Below, in pieces: positions 17,153 to 26,222 of a stretch of 64,000 bases of DNA (its first letter is position 1; the number at the start of each line of letters is the position of its first letter). Origin of the DNA: Nostoc sp. UHCC 0302. Lineage in GTDB: Bacteria; Cyanobacteriota; Cyanobacteriia; Cyanobacteriales; Nostocaceae. The notes beneath the pieces are model-generated. The model was not told the origin of the DNA. It did not search any database and worked only from the letters and a program-made list of their open reading frames with translations. The DNA is taken from contig NZ_CP151099.1 of NCBI RefSeq assembly GCF_038096175.1, positions 8,162,001 through 8,226,000 on the forward strand, in the 5' to 3' direction. The translations under genes and the position numbers were made by a program.

Positions 17153-17848
17153 TCAACTTTCTGTTTGCTCTGTAGTTTGTTCCGGATCATAGAGTTGATT
17201 AACTAACGCTTGGACAAGAATTTGTGGATCATCTGTCTCAATTGCTAGCTGTTGGGCTATTTGCTGGCGTAAGTTCTCATCCTGCTGCAACATCACAAAC
17301 AACTCTTCTAGAGTGACGCTTTGATATTGTTCCTCCGGCAGGTTTTCTGCTACATCGGATTCCTCTAGTGTTGAGGAAGTCTGTTGCGGTAGAAAATCCG
17401 TGTTGAAAGCATCCGGCCCTTCATATTCCCAGATCGGTTCGCCTTGATTGCGCGTCAGCACTTGCATCCCAATATCGTAGGCAACGTCCCCAACTTCTCC
17501 GACGCCCAATTCACCTAGTTGGACTAACCGCGCCGCTATTTCATTATTAGGTGTAGGTGATGCTACTAATCTGTCACCGAAGCGGCGTAACCACTCAACC
17601 CAGCGTTCAGTTGGGATACGATGTTTAATATTATCTAGCCACTTCAATGCCCACGCTTGCCCTCTTGCTTGATGTACTCCTTGTAAAAGTTCGTTGAAGA
17701 GAAATTCCAGATCCGTATCGGTAAGCGGTGGTGCTGGTTCTTTTTGCACATCCACCCTAGCTTTGGAACGAGTCTGTTTTCTACCAAACAAGTTCTGAAA
17801 AAGCTTTTTAATCCACTGAACTAGCCGCCTGAGCATTTGCTGCACCAT
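17153..17848 (-). CDS. Paralogue of the N-terminal domain of the CHAT protein
   Basis: 231 aa. The first about 140 residues (MLRRLVQWIKKLF start, LLQGVHQARGQAWALKWL, AARLVQLGELGVGEVGDVAYDIG) match the N-terminal domain of the downstream TPR-CHAT protein, and IWEYEGPDA corresponds to its WEYDQPD repeats. It has no TPR or CHAT domain. The C-terminus is acidic and ends with a helical LEELFVMLQQDENLRQQIAQQLAIE segment that resembles CHAT-protein residues about 375-405. A partial gene duplication is the simplest explanation; it may hetero-oligomerise with the CHAT protein. Same strand, 302 bp upstream of it. ATG start. Confidence 0.75.
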   Translation of the reverse strand: MVQQMLRRLVQWIKKLFQNLFGRKQTRSKARVDVQKEPAPPLTDTDLEFLFNELLQGVHQARGQAWALKWLDNIKHRIPTERWVEWLRRFGDRLVASPTPNNEIAARLVQLGELGVGEVGDVAYDIGMQVLTRNQGEPIWEYEGPDAFNTDFLPQQTSSTLEESDVAENLPEEQYQSVTLEELFVMLQQDENLRQQIAQQLAIETDDPQILVQALVNQLYDPEQTTEQTES

Positions 17849-18230
17849 TGAGTATTGCTTACCCTAAGATTGTAGCGATCGCACTGGACATAACGTTAAT
17901 CCAGTTAATCTAATTCGTAATTCGTCATTAAGACATAATTTATAGATATCTCGTGACTACTGAATTTTAAATGGTTCAAATGTACTATAATTTAAAGGAA
18001 TCTAGCCAAGAATTCATCAAGCCCCTTTACCCCTGATTAATCTGACGGTGCAAGATAAAAGTGGCATAAAAATCTAGTGTCCATTGACTAATTTCCCGTG
18101 TAGTAGTGAAGAAGGAAAAGGGCAGCAAAGTTTTTGACAATATTCCCAGGGGTAGTTCACAATAGTTGAATGCCAAATTGGGCGCTTGTGTTACAAATCA
18201 ATTTAGAAAAGGCATTGACATTTCAAATCC
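17849..18230. other. Divergent intergenic region upstream of dnaX
   Basis: 382 bp holding the promoters of the divergent 231-aa paralogue and dnaX. One HIP1 site lies near 17876. No further gene, RNA or strong palindrome seen. Confidence 0.4.
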
Positions 18231-20270
18231 ATGTCTTACGAACCCCTGCATCACAAGTATCGCCCAAAAAGTTTTGCTGAACTAGTGGGTCAAGAGGCGA
18301 TCGCCACCACCCTCACGAACGCGATCCGCACAGCGAAAATCGCCCCTGCTTATTTGTTCACTGGGCCAAGAGGTACAGGGAAAACTTCTAGCGCCCGTAT
18401 TCTCGCTAAATCTCTTAATTGTCTCAAAAGTGGTAAACCAACACCTGAACCCTGTGGTGTGTGTGATGTTTGTCAGGGAATAACCAAAGGCTACTCTCTA
18501 GATGTAATTGAAATCGACGCCGCTAGCAACACTGGTGTCGATAATATCCGTGAGCTAATTGAAAAGGCGCAGTTTGCTCCTGTACAGTGCCGCTACAAGG
18601 TTTATGTGATTGACGAGTGTCATATGCTCAGTACAGCAGCGTTCAATGCGCTACTGAAGACACTAGAAGAACCGCCGAGACACGTGGTTTTCGTGTTGGC
18701 AACAACTGATCCGCAGCGAGTATTGCCAACGATTATTTCCCGTTGTCAGCGGTTTGATTTTAGACGCATTCAGTTAGAAGCGATGGTAAAGCATTTAAGT
18801 GCGATCGCCTCTAAAGAAAACATTGATGTTTCTCCTGATGCTGTCACCTTAATAGCCCAAATTGCTCAGGGCGGATTGCGAGATGCGGAAAGTTTGCTCG
18901 ACCAATTAGCTTTGTTATCAGGTGAAGTCACACCAAACCGAGTTTGGGATTTAGTTGGTACAGTCAGCGAACAGGATTTATTAGCGCTTTTAGAAGCGAT
19001 CGCTCAAGATAACCCAGAAGCCGTTCTAGATTGCACCCGTAAAATTTTAGATCGTGGACGGGAACCGCTAACTATTCTCCAAAATCTTGCCGCATTTTAC
19101 CGTGATTTACTAATTGCTAAAACTGCACCTAGACGTCACGATTTAATTGCTTGTACTCCACAAACTTGCATTGCCTTGGTTGAGTTTGCCCAAAATTTGG
19201 ACATGAGTACAATTTTGGCTGGACAGAAACACTTGCGCGAAGCTGAAGTGCAAATTAAAAACACCACTCAGCCACGTTTGTGGTTGGAGGTAACATTACT
19301 CGGATTGTTACCAAGTGCGACAAATATTCAAATAAAAGCCCCAAGTATCTCAGCACGAGTTAATACACCTGCTATATCTTCAAAGCATCCTCCAGCAGTT
19401 GTCCAAAATCACGCAATCTCTTCTGTACCTCAAGAGAATTCACAAACAAACCACAATTCTGCATCTTCAAACCATCATCAGGCAGTTCCTCAAAATCAAC
19501 CCCTCACATCATCTTCCCCAATTGAACCACAAACAAATCAAAATTCTGCTGCTAACTCAGTTCCACCAGTAACCCCAGAACCTGTATCTGTTTCTTCGCC
19601 ACCTGCGGTAATTGAACCAGTAACCTCAGAAATTGTTGAGGAAGCACAACAGGACTTAACTCAGATTTGGCAACAGGTGCTTGCTAACCTCCAGCCAATC
19701 TCAAGACGAGAACTGCTACGTCAAATGTGCCATCTCATCGAATTTGATGGTGCTGTAGCTTGTATTGCTATCAAACAAGCATGGTATGAAAAAGTTAAAT
19801 CTGATCAACCAATAATTAGGGCGGCATTTCAGCAGACTTTCCAACGAGAAATCAAGGTAAATCTAGAAAAAGAAACTGCTTCAACCTCTAATTACTCTAG
19901 AAAAAATCCTCCACCAAAAGATTCTACTCGTGTTCAACAGCCACCTGCTGTCAGTTACGACAGGCAAACGACGCCTCCAGCATCAGTACCCCAGCCAGCA
20001 ACACCAGCAGTACCAACACCAGTACCACTAAAAACAGAGTCGGCAGCAAGGAATGGAAATGGCTTAAATGGAAATGGGGTACAAACTTTGCCTCCACTGC
20101 CAACTCGAACACCCGCGACTGATTGGGAACCTGATGAAGTGGCGATCGCAGCTCAACGTCTAGCAGAATTTTTCAACGGACAAGTTATCCGCTTCACAGA
20201 AGATCCAACAGAATTGTCTGACTCTATGACTACACCTGATTGGGTAGAGGAATCTGAAGATGATGAATAA
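18231..20270 (+). CDS. dnaX: DNA polymerase III subunits gamma/tau
   Basis: 679 aa clamp-loader ATPase. Walker A GPRGTGKT at residues 45-52, zinc-binding cysteines C64, C75, C78 and C81, Walker B IDECH at about 127-131, and the SRC sensor motif in SRCQRFDFRR. Residues about 375-480 and 555-630 are low-complexity Pro/Ser/Asn/Gln linkers characteristic of the tau tail. It loads the beta clamp at the replication fork. Unlike the DnaX of Synechocystis it carries no intein. ATG start; the last 30 residues are acidic. Solitary plus-strand gene. Confidence 0.95.
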   Translation: MSYEPLHHKYRPKSFAELVGQEAIATTLTNAIRTAKIAPAYLFTGPRGTGKTSSARILAKSLNCLKSGKPTPEPCGVCDVCQGITKGYSLDVIEIDAASNTGVDNIRELIEKAQFAPVQCRYKVYVIDECHMLSTAAFNALLKTLEEPPRHVVFVLATTDPQRVLPTIISRCQRFDFRRIQLEAMVKHLSAIASKENIDVSPDAVTLIAQIAQGGLRDAESLLDQLALLSGEVTPNRVWDLVGTVSEQDLLALLEAIAQDNPEAVLDCTRKILDRGREPLTILQNLAAFYRDLLIAKTAPRRHDLIACTPQTCIALVEFAQNLDMSTILAGQKHLREAEVQIKNTTQPRLWLEVTLLGLLPSATNIQIKAPSISARVNTPAISSKHPPAVVQNHAISSVPQENSQTNHNSASSNHHQAVPQNQPLTSSSPIEPQTNQNSAANSVPPVTPEPVSVSSPPAVIEPVTSEIVEEAQQDLTQIWQQVLANLQPISRRELLRQMCHLIEFDGAVACIAIKQAWYEKVKSDQPIIRAAFQQTFQREIKVNLEKETASTSNYSRKNPPPKDSTRVQQPPAVSYDRQTTPPASVPQPATPAVPTPVPLKTESAARNGNGLNGNGVQTLPPLPTRTPATDWEPDEVAIAAQRLAEFFNGQVIRFTEDPTELSDSMTTPDWVEESEDDE

Positions 20271-20353
20271 AAAGGATCGGGGACTGGGTATTAGGGATTA
20301 GGAATTGGTATTGGGAAAATCTTGCCCAGTCCTCAGTCCCCAGTCCCCAGCCT
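20271..20353. repeat. STRR-type CCCCAGT/GGGGACT repeat
   Basis: GGGGACTGGGTATTAGGGATTAGG on the left and CCCAGTCCTCAGTCCCCAGT on the right form an inverted heptamer repeat between the convergent dnaX and glycosyltransferase genes, possibly a bidirectional terminator. Confidence 0.6.
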
Positions 20354-21760
20354 CTAATGCCCATTCCCGGTATGTACAGTTTTCACCCATTTCAGACGCT
20401 TTGGTCTAAACGACATCCGGGCAGTAGTACTACTCATAACTACTAACCAGTGCAACATATATAAATTGCCACGTAAAGTCTGCAAGAGTAACAGAAAATA
20501 CGTAGAAATCTGGAATTTTTGGTCTTGACGAATCCGCCTCAGACCTGTAAACATTCCAATCATTGACATGGAAACTGACAAGCCAGTTATCGGACTTAAT
20601 ATTGGTGGACGATGCCGAGCGATCGCCATCAATAAATCTGGTACTGCTGCTGTAGGCAGGATATACATAATCAGCAAAAACATCAGCAAATCCCAGCTTT
20701 TCCGCGTACCCATGCGGTTTTTGAGAATTAGATTCCAGTAATCTAAATAGCGCTGATATCCGCCTTCTGCCCAACGGTTACGCTGATGCCAGAGTGCGAT
20801 CGCTCTGGTCACTCCTTCTTCCTGCACCGCTGGGAAAAATACACACTCAATATCCCATTTTTGCAAATGTAAACGGATTGTTAAATCCAAATCATCGGTA
20901 ATGGTTTCTTCATTCCATCCTCCGAAGCTTTCCAAAGCTTTGCGTCGGACAAATTGACCGTTACCTCGTAATTCGCCAATGCCACCAAGAGCAGTCCGCT
21001 GTTGTTGAAACCAAGTATCAAGTGCCATTTCCGCCATTTGACCCTTAGTCCAAAAATTCTCTTTGGCGTTGGCGATCGCTTTTCGTACTTGTACCGCCCC
21101 TACCTTTTCTCTTTGAAATATAGGTATTACTTGTAACAACAAGTCTGATGTCACTTGGGCATCAGCATCAAATACTGCAATAATTTCGCCCTTTGTCAAA
21201 GGCAGTACCTGATTTAAGGCCCCTGACTTGCCGCCAGTAGCTTCTGCTGAACGTCTGAGTACTTTGAGTTTGTCGTATTTCTGCTCTAGTGCTGCTAATA
21301 ACTCTGGTGTGCTATCAGTGCTGTTGTCGTCAATTATCCATACTTCGTATTCTCCATTGGGATATTCCAATTGACAAAGATTATTGACTAATTTTGTAAT
21401 TACCGCTTCCTCATTTTTCGCAGCCACTAAAACAGATACAGAAGGCAAATCTCCCTGTATTTCTTTTGGATAGTGGCGAGGCTTGGTAAATATCACCACT
21501 AAGGCGTGAAAACCTAAGACAGTGGTTAGTCCCAGTATGAATATAAAACTCCACGAAACTAAATGCAGCGCGATCGTGCTACTCCAGACAATAGTCAAAA
21601 CTAGAGCTGCTTTACGTCTACGACCTTGAAACCGGGATGCTACAGATACAGGATTTGTATCTAACACTAACTCCTCATCTGCCGATAGGTCAGACAATAA
21701 GGAGTTGAGCGGGTCAAGCTCTTGATAAGAATTGTCTTCGGGCCAGGAATTCGCTGGCAT
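20354..21760 (-). CDS. mgdA: Family 2 glycosyltransferase, probable monoglucosyldiacylglycerol synthase
   Basis: 468 aa. A soluble N-terminal tail, two hydrophobic segments (about 50-85), a GT-A catalytic domain with SVSVLVAAKNEE, FDADA (DxD), TDDLDL and QRNRW (QxxRW) motifs, and three or four C-terminal membrane segments. This architecture, the length and the ANSWPEDNSY start match the cyanobacterial beta-monoglucosyldiacylglycerol synthase (Sll1377/MgdA type), which transfers glucose from UDP-glucose to diacylglycerol as the first step of galactolipid synthesis for thylakoids. Another processive GT2 remains possible. ATG start; convergent with dnaX across a STRR repeat. Confidence 0.75.
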   Translation of the reverse strand: MPANSWPEDNSYQELDPLNSLLSDLSADEELVLDTNPVSVASRFQGRRRKAALVLTIVWSSTIALHLVSWSFIFILGLTTVLGFHALVVIFTKPRHYPKEIQGDLPSVSVLVAAKNEEAVITKLVNNLCQLEYPNGEYEVWIIDDNSTDSTPELLAALEQKYDKLKVLRRSAEATGGKSGALNQVLPLTKGEIIAVFDADAQVTSDLLLQVIPIFQREKVGAVQVRKAIANAKENFWTKGQMAEMALDTWFQQQRTALGGIGELRGNGQFVRRKALESFGGWNEETITDDLDLTIRLHLQKWDIECVFFPAVQEEGVTRAIALWHQRNRWAEGGYQRYLDYWNLILKNRMGTRKSWDLLMFLLIMYILPTAAVPDLLMAIARHRPPILSPITGLSVSMSMIGMFTGLRRIRQDQKFQISTYFLLLLQTLRGNLYMLHWLVVMSSTTARMSFRPKRLKWVKTVHTGNGH

Positions 21761-22322
21761 AGGTTACTTCATTCAAACAGCAGTATTTGTTTACACCCAT
21801 TGAAGAAACTGGTAATTAGGCGACACTCAACTACGCAAACTTTACGCTCTTTTAGCTACCCGTGAAATTAGTGGTAGTTACCCACACCCTCTAACTCACA
21901 TAGAGCTAGTAAGTTCCCTATTCATAGGAATTCCAGATAGTCCAAAGTGATAGCAAGGTAGCAGCAGATGGTGTCCGATAAAAATAGCAATAACAGCACC
22001 TACTGCATGACAGTAGAGATTTTAGCGTTATTGCCCCAGCTTCGATAAAAGTTAATGCAGCATCATTGTAACCGAAATTTTAATATTTCTTAGCAGTAAC
22101 TTCAGTAATTAGTCATTGGTTTCTACATCTCTTCCTGCTTCCCAGTCCCTAATCCCCAGCGATGCACTGAGCCTGTCGTAAAGCCTGCGGCATAGCTGCG
22201 CTTAGGGCGCAACCTCTCGTAGAGAAGTGTCCCCAGTCTTGTGCTTTAGACAGATTTTTTGGGAATACTAGTGGCAGTTCCCAATATCCCCAGTTGTTTA
22301 CTAACTTGAGGAATATTTAAAA
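21761..22322. other. Intergenic region with dispersed repeats, no gene
   Basis: 562 bp. The left part shows nothing I recognise. From about 22130 it contains STRR-like CCCAGTCCCTAATCCCCAG, a repeat of the type GCACTGAGCCTGTCGTAAAG followed by the hairpin-forming CTCTCGTAGAGAAGTG, and another CCCCAGT unit. Confidence 0.45.
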
Positions 22323-22697
22323 ATGTCTATAGAGCAACTTCAGCCTGCTACTCAGCAACAAGCCAGTGTTTATTTACCCTACATTCAAGGCACAAGGCGC
22401 AATTCCCTACCCTTTGCCATCAGTCTCTATCAAAAAGGCGTCTTGGAGGGACAGCGCAAAATAGAAGCCAGCGATCATATTCCCTTTGTCGCTACCTGGA
22501 ATGTGGCTACCTTACCGTCAGACTTAACGCGTTGCCGAGTACAGTTTGATGGCAACGCTGACCTCAGTTACGAACTGATGATGGCCAGTTTTGAGTTTAT
22601 TAATTTTTTGATAGAACTTATGGACAACTACAAGCGCTATCGTGTGACTGATTTTTCACAACCTTTTTACCGCAAGCTGCTACGTATAGAAGAATAA
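22323..22697 (+). CDS. ebsA: Conserved cyanobacterial protein, probably EbsA (type IV pilus biogenesis)
   Basis: 124 aa, soluble, without a signal peptide. It has a beta-rich core (YLPYIQGTRRNSLPFAISLY, GQRKIEASDHIPFVATW, RCRVQFDG) and an amphipathic helix (FINFLIELMDNYKRYRV). The pattern agrees with what I recall of EbsA, a cyanobacteria-specific cytoplasmic partner of the type IV pilus assembly ATPase PilB that affects biofilm self-suppression. This is recognition from memory, so the name needs checking. ATG start; flanked by STRR repeats; no pil gene nearby. Confidence 0.6.
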   Translation: MSIEQLQPATQQQASVYLPYIQGTRRNSLPFAISLYQKGVLEGQRKIEASDHIPFVATWNVATLPSDLTRCRVQFDGNADLSYELMMASFEFINFLIELMDNYKRYRVTDFSQPFYRKLLRIEE

Positions 22698-23048
22698 ATT
22701 AGGCAATGGGCATGGGGCATAGGAAAATTATCTTTATATGAGTTCAATAAATGCCAGGGCTTAGAGGAAAGATTATCTCCTGTATTGTGCATAGCAATAA
22801 TTACCAATGCCCAATCCCTATTACCCCTTATCCCCAGAGGGGGCCCAACCTTCCCCAATCCTCAATCCTCACTCCTGTCTGATAAAGTTCGACGCGATCG
22901 CTCTGGATATTAACCATTGCGCTACCCTTGCTGAAGGTAGTTTCTGGGAAACCTTACTATTTGAGAGCAGAAGGCTTTCGTCAGAACAAACTAAAATTAG
23001 AAAACACCTAGCTGGGTTATTCTGACTTTTGAAATTAGGAGTGCATGT
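22698..23048. other. Intergenic region with STRR-like repeats and a Shine-Dalgarno
   Basis: GGGCATGGGGCATAGG near 22707 and its complementary C-rich block CCCAATCCCTATTACCCC near 22810 bracket an AT-rich stretch. A HIP1-like GCGATCGC is at 22896. AGGAG at 23037-23041 sits 7 nt before the GTG start of the next gene and supports that start. Confidence 0.45.
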
Positions 23049-24143
23049 GTGCCAAAATCCCCTAAATATTTGCTGATTGGATCAACCGAGACTTACAGCG
23101 GTAAATCTGCAACTGTTCTGGGTTTGTCTTATCAGCTACAGCAAAAAGGACTGGATATCGCCTACGGCAAACCGCTAGGTACTTGTTTGAATGCGTCTGG
23201 TGGAAGTGTAATTGACGAAGATGTTCAGTTCATAGCTCATAGCCTGAATCTGTCAGAAAACCGCGTTACACCCATGATGCTGGCTTTAGACGAAATAAAT
23301 GTCCAAAAACGCTTACGTGGAGAAGACAAAACCGATTATCAACAGTACCTAACACAGCAATATTTACAAATGTCGCGAGGAGATTTGGTACTGCTAGAAG
23401 GGCCTGGTGATTTGTCAGAAGGCAATTTGTTTGACTTGTCTTTGCTACAAGTGGCTGAAGTATTGGATGCATCTGTGCTATTGGTATGCCGTTACAAATC
23501 GCTACTTTCCGTTGAGGCGTTATTGTCTGCTAAGCAGCGTGTGGGCGATCGCCTGATTGGTGTTGTGATCAATGATATCCCTGCTGAACAACTAGAAACA
23601 GTTGACAGTCTCTTGCGCCCGTTTTTAGAACAGCGAGGTATTTCTGTGCTGGCAATGCTGCCAAACAACAATTTACTTCGTAGTGTCAGCGTTGGCGAAC
23701 TGGTAAAACAATTAAATGCTGATGTTCTCTGTCGTAATGATCGCCTAGATTTATTGGTGGAAAGTCTGGCAATTGGCGCAATGAATGTCAGCTCTGCTGT
23801 GAAGTATTTCCGCAAACGCCGGAATATGGCAGTAGTCACAGGAGGCGATCGTGTGGAAATTCAGCAAGCCGCTTTGGAAACTTCTACCCAATGCTTAATC
23901 CTTACAGGACAACTACCACCCGCGCCCTTTATCCTCAATCGCGCTGAAGAGTTAGAAATTCCCATTTTGTCGGTTGACTTGGATACACTCACCACTGTAG
24001 AAATTGTTGACCGTACTTTTGGGCAAGTCCGTCTCCATGAACCGATTAAAGTTCAGTGCATTCGCCAGTTGATGACTGAGCATTTTGACATTGACCGCTT
24101 GTTATCTAAATTAGGTTTGACTCCCGCGGCAGCATTACCTTAG
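23049..24143 (+). CDS. BioD-like / DRTGG-domain phosphotransacetylase-family protein
   Basis: 364 aa. The N-terminal half is a P-loop domain of the dethiobiotin synthetase-like type (LLIGSTETYSGKSATVLG, about residues 6-23; LLEGPGDLSEG, about 116-126). The C-terminal half (about 215-330) is a DRTGG domain, as in the N-terminal regulatory region of Pta phosphotransacetylases. The acetyltransferase domain itself is absent, the common state in cyanobacteria, so the protein is probably a nucleotide-binding regulator of unknown target. GTG start, supported by AGGAG 7 nt upstream. A structured element follows at 24161. Confidence 0.8.
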   Translation: MPKSPKYLLIGSTETYSGKSATVLGLSYQLQQKGLDIAYGKPLGTCLNASGGSVIDEDVQFIAHSLNLSENRVTPMMLALDEINVQKRLRGEDKTDYQQYLTQQYLQMSRGDLVLLEGPGDLSEGNLFDLSLLQVAEVLDASVLLVCRYKSLLSVEALLSAKQRVGDRLIGVVINDIPAEQLETVDSLLRPFLEQRGISVLAMLPNNNLLRSVSVGELVKQLNADVLCRNDRLDLLVESLAIGAMNVSSAVKYFRKRRNMAVVTGGDRVEIQQAALETSTQCLILTGQLPPAPFILNRAEELEIPILSVDLDTLTTVEIVDRTFGQVRLHEPIKVQCIRQLMTEHFDIDRLLSKLGLTPAAALP

Positions 24144-24160
24144 CCTGAGCAACTCAAACA

Positions 24161-24290
24161 CTGAGAGCATCAATGCTCAGTCCTCAGGAGGTGTTGGCGG
24201 TGAGGCCACAGCTGGCTCGTTGTCACCTACTAAGCGAGGGTGTGCTGTTTTGTTGCGCCTCACAGCACAGACTTGCTTGGTTTCATTAGG
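24161..24290 (+). ncRNA. Candidate structured RNA element of unknown class
   Basis: Several hairpins in a row: CTGAGAGCAT/ATGCTCAG (24161-24180); TCCTC-AG-GAGG (24181-24189); a nested stem GGTGA..GCCA/TGGC..TCACC (24199-24227); and a long stem AAGCgAGggTGTGCTG with CAGCACAgaCTtGCTT (24232-24278), closed further by CCTA (24226-24229) and TAGG (24287-24290). No frame is open. It is much more GC-rich and structured than other gaps in the window. It could be a 3'-UTR element, a small RNA, or a degraded mobile palindrome. I do not recognise 6S RNA, SRP RNA, tmRNA or RNase P RNA here. Confidence 0.4.
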
Positions 24291-24580
24291 TAATCCCAAG
24301 CTCAGTATATTCCCGTAACCTGCCTTATAACCTTACCGATTCAATGAGATAAGTTTCGTATCAAAAACCGAGGCTGCCATCAATACCAACAGTTCGATTT
24401 AACTGCGGTAATTCTAGATGTGAGTTCGCTGGATCTCTGGCAAAATGCTCAAAATCTTCCAGCGATCGCGAATAACGAGCTGAAAAATCAAGAAATTGTA
24501 GCAATGTCTAACTCAGGTTAGCTTCGTACTACACGCTGTTTGGTAAAATATCTAGGTTGTTAATCTGATTACGTTAATCT

Positions 24581-25084
24581 TTGAGCCAGTCAATAGACCT
24601 CATTAACCACGATACATTAGCGCAAGAACTGGCAACAATCCAGCAAACGGGTTCTAAGCGAATTGCCTTGCTGGGTTCGCGTCATGTCCCGATTACACAT
24701 CAGAACCTGATTGAAATGATGACCTATGCCCTAGTTTTATCGGGTAATCGGATCATCACTTCTGGTGCTACAGGTACAAATTCTGCTGCCATCCGGGGAG
24801 CAACACGGGCCGATCCAAATTTGTTGACGGTAATTTTACCCCAAAGCTTGGAACGCCAGCCCCTTGAGTCGCGCCAGCAATTAGAACAGGTAATGCACTT
24901 GGTAGAAAATCCCAGTAATGATAGTCTATCCCTTGCTGAAGCTAGTTACCTGTGTAATAAGGAGATTGTCTCCCGTTGCCAGCAACTTATTTGCTTTGCG
25001 TTTCACGACAGTCGCACTCTGTTGCAAACTTGCCAAGACGCAGAAGAACAAAGAAAAGTAGTAACACTGTTCTACTTTGATTAG
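24581..25084 (+). CDS. DprA/SLOG-like Rossmann protein
   Basis: 167 aa, from a TTG start (no in-frame ATG upstream). The core KRIALLGSRHVPITHQNLIE, then SGNRIITSGATGTNSAAIRGA, is the SLOG/DprA-type nucleotide-binding Rossmann motif (GSR and the GGATGTN-like loop). Cyanobacterial relatives are annotated as DNA recombination-mediator protein A, but it is half the length of true DprA, and the ssDNA-binding role is unproven. The C-terminus keeps a conserved CNKEIVSRCQQLICF segment. Preceded by the structured element at 24161 and followed by an STRR. Confidence 0.7.
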   Translation: MSQSIDLINHDTLAQELATIQQTGSKRIALLGSRHVPITHQNLIEMMTYALVLSGNRIITSGATGTNSAAIRGATRADPNLLTVILPQSLERQPLESRQQLEQVMHLVENPSNDSLSLAEASYLCNKEIVSRCQQLICFAFHDSRTLLQTCQDAEEQRKVVTLFYFD

Positions 25085-25088
25085 TTAT

Positions 25089-25184
25089 TTGTCATTTGTC
25101 ATTTGTCCTTTATGTTTGACTAATGACTAATGACTAATGACCAATGACTGATAACTAATAACTAATGACTAAATACTAATGACT
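25089..25184 (+). repeat. STRR heptamer repeats (TTTGTCA, then TAATGAC type)
   Basis: TTTGTCATTTGTCATTTGTC is followed by tandem ACTAATG units with variants (CCAATGA, ATAACTA). These short tandemly repeated repetitive sequences are characteristic of heterocystous cyanobacteria. The last unit ends CTAATGACT and contains the ATG start of the MAPEG gene at 25179. Confidence 0.85.
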
Positions 25185-25574
25185 ATTTTTTTGTACGCGA
25201 TCGCTGCTGCTGCCGTTCTAATTTATCTACCGTTTTTGGTGGTAGGTTATGCGCGGGCGCGTGTTGGCTACGATATCTCTGCTCCTCGCGCAATGTTTGA
25301 TAAATTGCCACCATATGCCCAACGAGCGACCTGGGCGCATCAAAACTCCTTTGAAGCGTTTATGGTTTTTGCAGCAGCAGCATTGATGGCATACGTAACT
25401 GGTGTGAATTCTTCCATAGCAGCCTCCGCTGCGATCGCCTTTGTAGCAGCCCGTTTGCTATACTCGATTTTTTATATTGTGAATATACCCCTTTTACGCT
25501 CACTGATGTTTGCCATTGGCTCCCTTGGCTCTGGCACTCTCATCTTTTTGAGCATCATCCAAGCTACTAGTTAA
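25179..25574 (+). CDS. MAPEG-family membrane protein
   Basis: 131 aa with four hydrophobic helices (about 2-24, 60-80, 84-104, 108-128). The family pattern is visible in RAxxAHQNSFEAFMVFAAA (residues about 48-66) and the following ARLLYSIFYIVNIPLLRS. MAPEG proteins are membrane-associated, often glutathione-dependent; the bacterial subgroup has no firmly known substrate. The ATG start lies inside the last STRR heptamer and no Shine-Dalgarno is visible, so translation initiation depends on repeat-derived sequence. It is followed by yajQ on the same strand. Confidence 0.85.
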   Translation: MTIFLYAIAAAAVLIYLPFLVVGYARARVGYDISAPRAMFDKLPPYAQRATWAHQNSFEAFMVFAAAALMAYVTGVNSSIAASAAIAFVAARLLYSIFYIVNIPLLRSLMFAIGSLGSGTLIFLSIIQATS

Positions 25575-25624
25575 TATGGAATTGGCTCATGTCTTAATTT
25601 TGAATTTTAAATTTTGAATTGCTT

Positions 25625-26116
25625 ATGGCTTCTACTTATTCCTTTGACATTGTGAGCGACTTTGACCGCCAAGAATTGGTTAACGCTGTTGATCAAGTTG
25701 TGCGAGATATTAAAAGTCGTTACGACCTCAAAGATACTCAAACTACTGTCGAGTTAGGTGAAGAAAACATTACTGTTGGCACTGACAGTGAGTTTACTTT
25801 AGAGTCTGTACATACTATCCTGCGAGAAAAAGCCGCTAAGCGTAATCTCTCCCAAAAAATCTTTGATTTTGGCAAAGTCGAATCAGCCAGTGGGAATCGG
25901 GTACGTCAAGAAATCAAACTCAAAAAAGGCATTAGTCAGGAAATCGCTAAACAAATTTCTAAATTGATTCGAGACGAATTCAAGAAGGTACAAGCTTCAA
26001 TTCAAGGTGATGCTGTCCGGGTTTCTGCCAAAGCTAAAGATGACTTGCAAGTTGTCATTCAGCGGCTGAAACAAGAAGACTACCCCGTTGCTTTGCAATT
26101 TACAAATTATCGTTGA
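25625..26116 (+). CDS. YajQ-family nucleotide-binding protein
   Basis: 163 aa from the ATG at 25625; a TTG two codons upstream is possible, but the family begins [17 protein letters not shown] as here. Two ferredoxin-like alpha/beta halves, with [14 protein letters not shown] in the first and [28 protein letters not shown] in the second. YajQ (XC_3703 type) binds cyclic di-GMP in Xanthomonas; the role in cyanobacteria is unknown. Full length. It may be co-transcribed with the MAPEG gene 50 bp upstream. A c-di-GMP synthase gene lies in this window at 45.1 kb, too far for linkage to mean much. Confidence 0.92.
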   Translation: MASTYSFDIVSDFDRQELVNAVDQVVRDIKSRYDLKDTQTTVELGEENITVGTDSEFTLESVHTILREKAAKRNLSQKIFDFGKVESASGNRVRQEIKLKKGISQEIAKQISKLIRDEFKKVQASIQGDAVRVSAKAKDDLQVVIQRLKQEDYPVALQFTNYR

Positions 26117-26222
26117 ACTGGGGACTGAGGACTGGGGATTCATATCCCAACTAAATCTTATAGCAGTCACTAAAGCCGTTAGGACAAATTAGCGATCGCT
26201 CACAAGGGAGAGCTATTCTGGT

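Noticed and set aside
22807-23025. Plus-strand frame of 72 codons before the BioD/DRTGG gene
   Set aside because: It begins in STRR repeat DNA (MPNPYYPLSP is a translation of the C-rich repeat) and shows no conserved motif.
24161-24290. Cobalamin or TPP riboswitch
   Set aside because: ACTGAGA occurs, but the other conserved boxes of either riboswitch are not present.
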